Made by a program: the position numbers and the translations under genes. A stretch of 64,000 nt of DNA from Nocardia anaemiae NBRC 100462 (GTDB taxonomy: Bacteria > Actinomycetota > Actinomycetes > Mycobacteriales > Mycobacteriaceae), in NCBI RefSeq assembly GCF_001612725.1, contig NZ_BDAZ01000032.1:1-64000 (forward strand), in the 5' to 3' direction. The notes under the pieces are model-generated. The model did not search any database, was not told the DNA's origin, and saw nothing but the letters and a program-made list of their open reading frames with translations. Below are positions 58,053 through 64,000 of the stretch, one piece after another; positions within the stretch are counted from its first letter, which is position 1; every line of letters begins with the position of its first letter.

Positions 58053-59201
58053 GTGACGATTACTGCTGAGGCCGAGAGCACGCTGCGGATCGGACCGTAT
58101 CCGGTCGATCCGGCGGTGGTGCTCGCGCCGATGGCGGGCATCACCAACCTGGCGTTTCGGAAGTTGTGCCGGGAGTTCGGCAGCTCCACGTCGATCTATG
58201 TGTGCGAGATGATCACCGCGCGGGCGGTGGTCGAACGCAATGAGAAGACGCTGCACATGATGTCGTTCGACGAGGACGAGCATCCGCGCTCGATGCAGCT
58301 CTACGGTGTGGATCCGGCCACACTCGGCGAGGCCGTGCGGATCATTGTCGGCGAGGGCTGGGCCGACCACATCGATCTCAACCTCGGCTGCCCGGTGCCG
58401 AAGGTCACACGACTGGGTGGCGGTGCGGCACTGCCGTACAAGCGCGCGCTGTTCAGCAAGATCGTCAAGGCGATGGTTTCCGGCGCCGAACCGGCCGGTG
58501 TCCCGGTGACGGTGAAGTTCCGCATCGGCATCGACGACGAGCACCTCACCTACTTGGACGCGGGCCGCATCGCCGAGGCCGAGGGCGCCAAGGCCGTCGC
58601 ACTGCATGCCCGCACCGCCGCACAGCGGTATTCGGGCCAGGCCGACTGGACGGCGATCGCTCGACTCAAGGAGGCCGTCACCACCATTCCGGTGCTCGGC
58701 AACGGCGATATCTTTTCCGCCGCCGACGCGGTGCGGATGATGGACGAAACCGGTTGCGACGGAGTCGTTGTCGGCCGCGGCTGCCTCGGCCGTCCGTGGC
58801 TGTTCGCCGAATTGCAGGCGGCACTGCGCGGCGAAGCACTGCCCGAGGCACCGAATCTCGGACGCGTCGGCGAGGTGCTGTATCGGCACGGCGCCCTGCT
58901 CGCCGAACACCTCGGCGAGGACAAGGCCATGCGCGATCTGCGCAAACATATGGCCTGGTATCTGATGGGCTTCCCGGTCGGCGCGGACCTGCGCCGGTCC
59001 TTCGCCACCGTGTCGAGCCTCACGCAATTGCAGGATCTCATCGGCGAACTCGACCCGACCGCGCCGTTCCCCCGCGACGCCGAGGGCCCACGTGGACGCC
59101 AGGGGTCGCCGGGCAAGGTGGCGCTGCCGCACGGCTGGCTCGATGATCCCGATGATCCGGCCGTGCCCGCGGGCGCGGATCTGATGCACAGCGGCGGCTG
59201 A
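58053..59201 (+). CDS. dusB: tRNA dihydrouridine synthase (DusB-type)
   Basis: A 382-residue flavoenzyme that reduces uridines of the tRNA D-loop. Its TIM-barrel motifs are VVLAPMAGITNLAFRKLCREFG, VCEMITARAVV, MQLYGVDPATLGEA, HIDLNLGCPVPKVTRLGGGAAL (catalytic Cys), VTVKFRIGID, VALHARTAAQRYSG and IPVLGNGDIFSA. GTG 58053 gives the N-terminus seen in homologues; the frame is open to 57987. It is homologous to Rv0823c, next to desA1 in M. tuberculosis, and is followed by the LCP gene. Confidence 0.92.
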   Translation: MTITAEAESTLRIGPYPVDPAVVLAPMAGITNLAFRKLCREFGSSTSIYVCEMITARAVVERNEKTLHMMSFDEDEHPRSMQLYGVDPATLGEAVRIIVGEGWADHIDLNLGCPVPKVTRLGGGAALPYKRALFSKIVKAMVSGAEPAGVPVTVKFRIGIDDEHLTYLDAGRIAEAEGAKAVALHARTAAQRYSGQADWTAIARLKEAVTTIPVLGNGDIFSAADAVRMMDETGCDGVVVGRGCLGRPWLFAELQAALRGEALPEAPNLGRVGEVLYRHGALLAEHLGEDKAMRDLRKHMAWYLMGFPVGADLRRSFATVSSLTQLQDLIGELDPTAPFPRDAEGPRGRQGSPGKVALPHGWLDDPDDPAVPAGADLMHSGG

Positions 59202-59399
59202 TCGGTCAGTGCAATCGCACTGTGACCCGAGTGTCAGAAGCCCTCCGACCAGCGCACATTCTGATTCGCAACGGAACATCGGCCCGTCGATTTCGCACTG
59301 GACTGGCTCGCCGTGGCGGAATCGTTATCATTGGCGGAATCGGTCATGCCGGTCGAAAGCGGCCGAAACGGCAGCGAAGACGAAAAGCGAGGTTCGTTG

Positions 59400-61718
59400 G
59401 TGGGTGACGATCGGCACGGGCAGTCGCCACGGCCCGGAGGTCGCGCCCCGTGGGAGCGCTATCCCACGGCGGATTACACCGAACGCGACGGTGCACGGTC
59501 GTCCCGCAGAGCCCGACATAACGATCCCGACTCCAGCTCGGCACCGCTGACGGTTCAGGACCTGGTCCAGAAGGTCGACAACGAACGCAGCGGGCGCAGA
59601 CGGCGGTCCACGACACCGGACGCACCGCCCACGCACGCGAACCGGGCCGCGCCGACGCCGCCCGAACGTCAAGCCGATACCCCGCCGCGCAAATCGAGCG
59701 CCGCATCCGCGCGCCAAGCGGACGCGCCGCCGCGCACCTCGGCCATGCCAGCCGGACGCAAAGCCGACGCACCTCGTACCTCGAGCAACCCGGCCGCGCG
59801 CAAAGCCGACGCGCCGCGCACCTCGGCCATGCCCACCGGACGCAACGACGCGGCGCCTCGCACGTCGAGCACCGCGGCCGGACGCAAGGCCGACGCACCC
59901 CGCACCTCCAGCACCCCCGCCGCACGCAAAGCCGACGCACCCCGCACCACGGCCACCCCAGCTGCGAGCCGTTCCGCGTCCTCTCCGGTCGTCGACGACA
60001 TCGCGGGCACCCCGACAACCGCGCGCACCGGAAAACGCCGCGCATCAACGGTTTCCGGGAAAGAGCCACCCGAGGTCGTCACCGACGTAATACCCCCGGT
60101 CGAGGAAGCCCCGCGCCCGAAGAAGCGTGCCAATGGCTGGCCGACCACCGATCCGGACGCCCCGAAAACCGCGGCCGCGTCCACCCGCGTCGGCCTGTCC
60201 CGGCTCGCCGCGAGTCGGCAGCGCCGCAATAAGCGGCTGCAAGTCGCGGGCCGGGCCGGGCTGACAATCTGCGCGGTGGTCGCACTGCTGGTCACCGGCG
60301 GCGGCTGGAGTTATCTACGCTCGACCGCCAATGGCTTCACCCAGGTCTCCGCGCTCGACGACCACCCGGAAGACGTCCTCGATTCCGGCGCCCAGCTGGG
60401 CGACGAGAACTACCTGCTCGTGGGCACCGACACCCGCGCGGGGGTCAACGGTCAGGTCGGCGCGGGCACACTGGACGATGCCGAGGGCTCCCGGGCCGAC
60501 ACGGTCATGCTGGTGAACATCCCCAAGAACCGCTCGCGCGTCGTGGTGGTCTCGTTCCCCCGCGACCTCGATGTCAGCCGTCCGCAGTGCAACGGCTGGG
60601 ACAACGACAAGGCCGAGTACACCAACGAGGTCTTCCCCGCGGCCATGGGCGACAAGCTCAATGCCGTGTACGCGCTCGCCGGACCGAAGTGTCTTGTCAA
60701 CGTGATCCGCAAGATGACGGGTCTGAGCATCGGACACTTCATCGGCATCGACTTCGCCGGATTCGAGGCCATGGTCGATCAGGTCGGCGGTGTCGATGTC
60801 TGTACGCCGAAGCCGATCATCGACGGCATCCTCGGCACCGTGCTGGAAAATCCGGGCCGCCAGCACATCAACGGCGAGACCGCGCTCAACTATGTGCGCG
60901 CCAGGCACGTCTACGGCGAGGAACGCAGCGACTACGACCGGATCAACCGGCAACAGCGCTTCCTGGCCTCGCTGCTGCGCGGCGCGCTGTCGAGCCGGGT
61001 GCTCTTCGATCCGGGCAAGTTGAACGGCTTCATCTCCGCGTTCACCAGCCATACCTTCGTCGACAAGGTGCAGCCGACCGACCTGCTGACCCTCGGTCGT
61101 TCGCTGCAGAAGGTCGACGCGGGCGCGGTCACCTTCCTGACCATCCCCACCGCGGGTACCACCTCATACGGCAACGAGATCCCCCGCGATTCGGATATCA
61201 AGGCGATCTTCCGCGCCATCATCGATGACCAGCCGCTGCCCGGCGAGAAGAAGTCCACCCCGGCCCCGGGTTCGATCCCGTCGTCCCAGCCCGCGCCGCC
61301 GAAGCTGACGGCGGTCGATCCGAGTTCGGTATCGCTGCTGGTCTCCAATGGGTCGGAGACGCCGGGTGCGGCCAATAAGGCGGCGACCAAGCTCGGCAAC
61401 CAGGGCTTCCAGATCTACAACACCGGCAATTACTCCGGCGGAAATTCCGAGGTCGCCACCAAGGTGCGCTTCGGGCCCGGCCACGAGGCCGAGGCGGCCA
61501 CGGTGGCCAGTTCCATTCCCGGGGCGACCATGGAACAGGCGAACTCGCTCGGCGGCATCGTCGAGGTGGTGATCGGTGCCGATAATCCGACCGTCCGCAC
61601 CCCCACGCCGGTCGGCGACCCGATCCAGAATGTGTCCGTCACCGTGTCGAGTGCGGAACCGGTCACACTGCCCTCGGACCTGGAGCACGTCAACGCCGCG
61701 GATGAAACCTGCAAGTAG
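59400..61718 (+). CDS. LytR-CpsA-Psr (LCP) family cell-wall ligase with LytR_C domain
   Basis: About 772 residues. A cytoplasmic N-terminus of ~285 residues is Pro/Arg/Ala-rich and includes seven 14-15-residue repeats. One transmembrane helix (LTICAVVALLVTGGGW) follows, then the LCP domain (NYLLVGTDTRAG, GSRADTVMLVNIPKNRSRVVVVSFPRDLDVS, IDFAGFEAMVDQVGGVDVC, YVRARHVYGEERSDYDRINRQQRFLASL) and a LytR_C domain (VSLLVSNGSETPGAANKAATKLGNQGF). LCP enzymes attach arabinogalactan or similar polymers to peptidoglycan. GTG 59400 has GAGG seven bases upstream; the frame is open to ATG 59346 and GTG 59313. It corresponds to Rv0822c. Confidence 0.9.
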   Translation: MGDDRHGQSPRPGGRAPWERYPTADYTERDGARSSRRARHNDPDSSSAPLTVQDLVQKVDNERSGRRRRSTTPDAPPTHANRAAPTPPERQADTPPRKSSAASARQADAPPRTSAMPAGRKADAPRTSSNPAARKADAPRTSAMPTGRNDAAPRTSSTAAGRKADAPRTSSTPAARKADAPRTTATPAASRSASSPVVDDIAGTPTTARTGKRRASTVSGKEPPEVVTDVIPPVEEAPRPKKRANGWPTTDPDAPKTAAASTRVGLSRLAASRQRRNKRLQVAGRAGLTICAVVALLVTGGGWSYLRSTANGFTQVSALDDHPEDVLDSGAQLGDENYLLVGTDTRAGVNGQVGAGTLDDAEGSRADTVMLVNIPKNRSRVVVVSFPRDLDVSRPQCNGWDNDKAEYTNEVFPAAMGDKLNAVYALAGPKCLVNVIRKMTGLSIGHFIGIDFAGFEAMVDQVGGVDVCTPKPIIDGILGTVLENPGRQHINGETALNYVRARHVYGEERSDYDRINRQQRFLASLLRGALSSRVLFDPGKLNGFISAFTSHTFVDKVQPTDLLTLGRSLQKVDAGAVTFLTIPTAGTTSYGNEIPRDSDIKAIFRAIIDDQPLPGEKKSTPAPGSIPSSQPAPPKLTAVDPSSVSLLVSNGSETPGAANKAATKLGNQGFQIYNTGNYSGGNSEVATKVRFGPGHEAEAATVASSIPGATMEQANSLGGIVEVVIGADNPTVRTPTPVGDPIQNVSVTVSSAEPVTLPSDLEHVNAADETCK
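59667..59966 (+). repeat. 42-bp in-frame repeats in the LCP gene
   Basis: Seven units encode R(K/Q)ADAPRTS(S/A)(T/M/N)P(A/T)(A/G) variants. The 42-45-bp period keeps the frame. It lies in the cytoplasmic N-terminal tail before the transmembrane helix, so the copy number can probably vary without harming the catalytic domain. Confidence 0.85.
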
Positions 61719-61819
61719 GGGCGGGCGCTAGCTGGGGCAACACCGTCGCAATCGTGCGGCACCCCCCATTAACCCTGTGTTGGTGACTAGGTCAGCACCT
61801 GGCATTAGTGTCTCTTTTC

Positions 61820-62482
61820 ATGCGTGTCATCTACAACGAGCAAATGGCCGACCTCGCCCACCTGCTGGGCGAGATGGCCGGACTGGCGGGTTCGGCAATG
61901 GAACGGGCCACCCAGTCGCTGCTCCAGGCCGATCTCACTCTGGCTGAATCGGTGATCAGCGAGGGCGACCGGATCGCCGAAATGATCACCGATGCCGAGG
62001 AGAAGGCGTTTGCCCTGCTTGCGCTGCAGGCGCCGGTGGCGGGTGATCTGCGGCAGGTAGTGAGCGCGATCCAGATCGTCCAGGACGTCAACCGGATGGG
62101 CGCGCTGGCGCTGCACGTCGCCAAGGTGACCCGGCGGCGTCACCCCAACCACGCGCTACCCGAAGCGGTGAACGGCTACTTCGCGGAAATGGGCCGGATC
62201 GCGGTGAATATGGGCGCCGGTGCCAGGGAGGTGCTCGAGTCCCGCGATCCGCAGCGCGCCGCACAGCTCAACGAGGACGACGAGGCGATGGACGATCTGC
62301 ACCGTCACCTGTTCACGCTGCTGATGGACCGGGACTGGAAGTACGGCGTCGCGGCGGCCGTCGATGTGACGCTGCTCGGGCGCTACTACGAGCGCTTCGC
62401 CGACCATGCCGTGGAGATCGGCCGCCGGGTGATTTTCCTGGTCACCGGTGAGCTGCCGCCGGATCCCGACGCGGAGCTGTAG
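61820..62482 (+). CDS. phoU: Phosphate-specific transport system regulator PhoU (PhoY2-type)
   Basis: A 220-residue, all-helical protein made of two three-helix PhoU repeats. The metal-binding E/DxxxD motifs are in VQDVNRMGALALHVAKV and YYERFADHAVEIGRRV. PhoU proteins link the Pst phosphate transporter to the SenX3-RegX3/PhoR-PhoP two-component system and keep the response off when phosphate is plentiful. The start is ATG 61820 (MRVIYNEQMADLAHLLGEMA), the usual N-terminus. It is convergent with pstB and follows the LCP gene as in Rv0822c-Rv0821c-Rv0820. Confidence 0.92.
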   Translation: MRVIYNEQMADLAHLLGEMAGLAGSAMERATQSLLQADLTLAESVISEGDRIAEMITDAEEKAFALLALQAPVAGDLRQVVSAIQIVQDVNRMGALALHVAKVTRRRHPNHALPEAVNGYFAEMGRIAVNMGAGAREVLESRDPQRAAQLNEDDEAMDDLHRHLFTLLMDRDWKYGVAAAVDVTLLGRYYERFADHAVEIGRRVIFLVTGELPPDPDAEL

Positions 62483-62504
62483 TTCCGGTTGCTGGACAAC
62501 AATG

Positions 62505-62531
62505 AAGGCCCGCATTGCTTATGCGGGCTTT
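62505..62531 (+). terminator. Terminator after phoU
   Basis: Stem aaggcccgcat (62505-62515) / atgcgggcttt (62521-62531) with a 5-base loop, one mismatched pair and a short T-run, 22 bases after the phoU stop. Confidence 0.8.
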
Positions 62532-62669
62532 CCCGTCTCCCGCACCTTCAGGCGCCAGACTCATGTGCCTGAAGATGACATCGGCGGACCGACGGTACGA
62601 GCGGATCGTGTCAGCCCGTCCCCGCGAGTTACCCAGGTACTCACGAAATCAGTTGAGTCGGCTGGAAAT

Positions 62670-62694
62670 AAAGGCCCGCGCTTGGCGGGCCTTT
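62670..62694 (-). terminator. Terminator after pstB
   Basis: Perfect stem aaaggcccgc (62670-62679) / gcgggccttt (62685-62694). Read on the minus strand it follows the pstB stop by ten bases and ends in TTTATTT, so it terminates the pst operon. The 140 bp between it and the phoU terminator hold nothing I recognise. Confidence 0.85.
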
Positions 62695-62704
62695 CGTAAT
62701 TCTG

Positions 62705-63481
62705 CTATCCGAAGCGACCGGAGATGTAGTCCTCCGTCGCCTTCTGACCCGGGTTGGAGAAGATCTTCTCGGTATCGTCGATCTCGATCAGCTTGCCCGG
62801 CTTGCCCTGCGCCTCCAGGTTGAAGAACCCGGTCTGATCGCTCACGCGCGCGGCCTGCTGCATATTGTGCGTCACGATGACGATGGTGAATTCCTTCTTC
62901 AGCTCGGTGATCAGGTCTTCGATCGCCAGGGTGGAGATCGGGTCCAGCGCCGAACACGGCTCGTCCATCAGCAGCACATCGGGCGATACCGCGATGGCGC
63001 GTGCGATGCACAGGCGCTGCTGCTGACCGCCGGAGAGGCCGCCGCCCGGCTTGTCCAGCCGGTCCTTGACCTCGTTCCACAGGTTGGCGCCGCGCAACGA
63101 ACGCTCGGCGACCTCGTCGAGCTCCTTCTTGTTGCGCACACCCTGCAGCTTCAGTCCGGCCACCACATTGTCGCGAATCGACATGGTGGGGAACGGATTC
63201 GGGCGCTGGAACACCATGCCGATGGTGCGACGCACGCCGACGGGATCGACGGTGGAGCCGTAGATGTCCTCGCCGTCCAGCAGCACCCCGCCCTCGACGC
63301 GGGCATTCGGGGTCACCTCGTGCATCCGGTTGAGCGAACGCAGCACGGTGGACTTGCCGCAACCCGACGGGCCGATGAAGGCGGTCACGCTGCGCGGCAG
63401 TACCGACAGCTTGACATCGGCAACCGCATGGAATTTGCCGTAGTAGATATTCAGGTCTTTGACGTCGATCCGCTTGGCCAT
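62705..63481 (-). CDS. pstB: Phosphate ABC transporter ATP-binding protein PstB
   Basis: A 258-residue ATPase of the high-affinity phosphate importer PstSCAB. It has Walker A GPSGCGKST (37-45), the PstB-typical Q-loop MVFQRPNPFPTMSIRDNV, signature LSGGQQQRLCIARA, Walker B VLLMDEPCSALDP and the switch His in VTHNMQQAARVSD. The start is ATG 63481 (MAKRIDVKDLNIYYGKF). It is 14 bp downstream of pstA, so it is the last gene of the pst operon. The M. tuberculosis gene in this place is phoT (Rv0820). Confidence 0.95.
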   Translation of the reverse strand: MAKRIDVKDLNIYYGKFHAVADVKLSVLPRSVTAFIGPSGCGKSTVLRSLNRMHEVTPNARVEGGVLLDGEDIYGSTVDPVGVRRTIGMVFQRPNPFPTMSIRDNVVAGLKLQGVRNKKELDEVAERSLRGANLWNEVKDRLDKPGGGLSGGQQQRLCIARAIAVSPDVLLMDEPCSALDPISTLAIEDLITELKKEFTIVIVTHNMQQAARVSDQTGFFNLEAQGKPGKLIEIDDTEKIFSNPGQKATEDYISGRFG

Positions 63482-63495
63482 TTTTCCGTTCGCTT

Positions 63496-64000
63496 CTATC
63501 GGTTCCGCGTGAGCAGCTTGTTGACGACCGCGGCCGCCGCGTACAGCAGGGCGATCAGCAGGATCAGTGTCAGCGCCGCACCCCACACCCGCGCCCGGCC
63601 CGCAGGCTCCGGATTCGCCAACTCTTGGTAGATCAACAGCGGCAGCGAGGCCATATTGCCGTCGAAGAGATTGGTGTTGATCGACTTGCTGTAGCCGACC
63701 AGCACCAGCACCGGCGCGGTCTCACCCATGACGCGGGCGAGCGCGAGCAGGATGCCGCTGATCATGCCCGGCGCCGCGGTCGGCACTACGATCCGAACGA
63801 TGGTCTTCCACTTGGGAATTCCGAGTGCGTAGGAGGCCTCACGCAACTCGTCGGGAACCAGCTTCAGCATTTCCTCGGTGCTGCGGATAACCACCGGCAG
63901 CATCAGCAGTACCAGCGCCAGCGATACCGCGAAGGAGCTCTGCGGGAAGCCGAATGTCGCGATCCACAGTGCGAAGATGAACAGGGCCGCGACGATGGAC
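63496..64000 (-). CDS. pstA: Phosphate ABC transporter permease PstA (C-terminal part)
   Basis: The last 167 codons of a gene that continues beyond the right edge. Four hydrophobic segments are visible, with the permease loop MLPVVIRSTEEMLKLVPDELREASYALGIPKWKTIVRIVVPTAAPGMISGILLALARVMGETAPVLV. This EAA-type loop followed by GETAP is diagnostic of PstA/PstC. The end is unusual only in the Ala/Leu-rich last helix (LTLILLIALLYAAAAVVNKLLTRNR). It is in an operon with pstB. Confidence 0.93.
   Translation of the reverse strand, partial: SIVAALFIFALWIATFGFPQSSFAVSLALVLLMLPVVIRSTEEMLKLVPDELREASYALGIPKWKTIVRIVVPTAAPGMISGILLALARVMGETAPVLVLVGYSKSINTNLFDGNMASLPLLIYQELANPEPAGRARVWGAALTLILLIALLYAAAAVVNKLLTRNR

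Noticed and set aside
1..64000. Insertion sequences, prophage or integrative element
   Set aside because: I saw no transposase, integrase or phage structural gene, and no direct-repeat att site at the tRNA genes; the tRNA 3' ends have no duplicated copy nearby that I could find.

Overview
The window reads as a chromosomal segment of a mycolic-acid-containing, high-GC actinobacterium, most probably Nocardia. The reasons are the overall base composition, frequent GTG/TTG starts, a mycobactin/nocobactin-type siderophore locus, a DesA1-type acyl-ACP desaturase, a bacterial XPB helicase, an Rpf protein, an Mce-associated protein, an Eis-like acetyltransferase and a Ppm1-type mannosyltransferase. 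The gene order, recalled from memory, follows two blocks of the Mycobacterium tuberculosis chromosome (about Rv0883c-Rv0858c and Rv0824c-Rv0820). They are separated by Nocardia-specific insertions.

1-9.5 kb: the end of sepH, a repeat-rich spacer, a DUF6928 protein, a TrmH/SpoU RNA methyltransferase with a small membrane protein, an Eis-like GNAT, two gene remnants, YccF, a MarR regulator divergent from a DUF2530 protein, and a Tat-exported neutral ceramidase divergent from a TetR regulator with a clear palindromic operator. 9.5-32.4 kb: a sacsin/HSP90-like ATPase overlapped by a DUF3027 protein with a very long low-complexity tail, a lipoprotein glutaminyl cyclase, an MFS carrier with DUF2771, a CspB-type cold-shock protein, rpfA with a CRP-type site in a long leader, a helicase-associated protein, an LppU-like lipoprotein, a coiled-coil protein, a secreted M1 peptidase, two LysE exporters flanking DUF3239 and XPB, a TRIC channel and a DapC-like aminotransferase.

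32.5-45.4 kb: an ECF sigma factor with a SnoaL tail, GNAT and methyltransferase genes, a class I DAHP synthase preceded by a leader ORF with a Tyr-Phe-Trp-Phe run, an AhpD-like protein, an SDR, and a salicylate-capped siderophore locus. The siderophore locus holds a salicylate synthase, a salicyl-AMP ligase and an ArCP-Cy-A-PCP NRPS, and its two promoter regions carry IdeR-type iron boxes. It supplies the aryl-oxazoline end of a nocobactin-like molecule. DAHP synthase supplies chorismate, the precursor of salicylate.

45.5-54.1 kb: PlsB2 and a HAD-PlsC fusion (consecutive phospholipid acylations), Ppm1, two small genes, a tRNA-Glu/Asp/Phe cluster, a gamma-butyrolactone-receptor-like TetR and tRNA-Lys, with several stretches that hold no convincing gene. 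54.1-64 kb: DesA1, an Mce-associated protein, an SDR, a DusB-type dihydrouridine synthase, an LCP ligase, PhoU, PstB and the end of PstA.

The observations I rate highest are the following. (i) An 81-bp element is present twice, directly in front of two unrelated genes (DUF2530 and XPB). Each copy encodes a related 26-residue micro-ORF whose stop overlaps the downstream GTG start. (ii) An apparently leaderless aromatic leader peptide lies upstream of DAHP synthase. (iii) A pair of dispersed inverted-repeat elements share the same internal spacing. (iv) The sacsin-like ATPase and the DUF3027 gene overlap, and the DUF3027 protein has an expanded repetitive tail.
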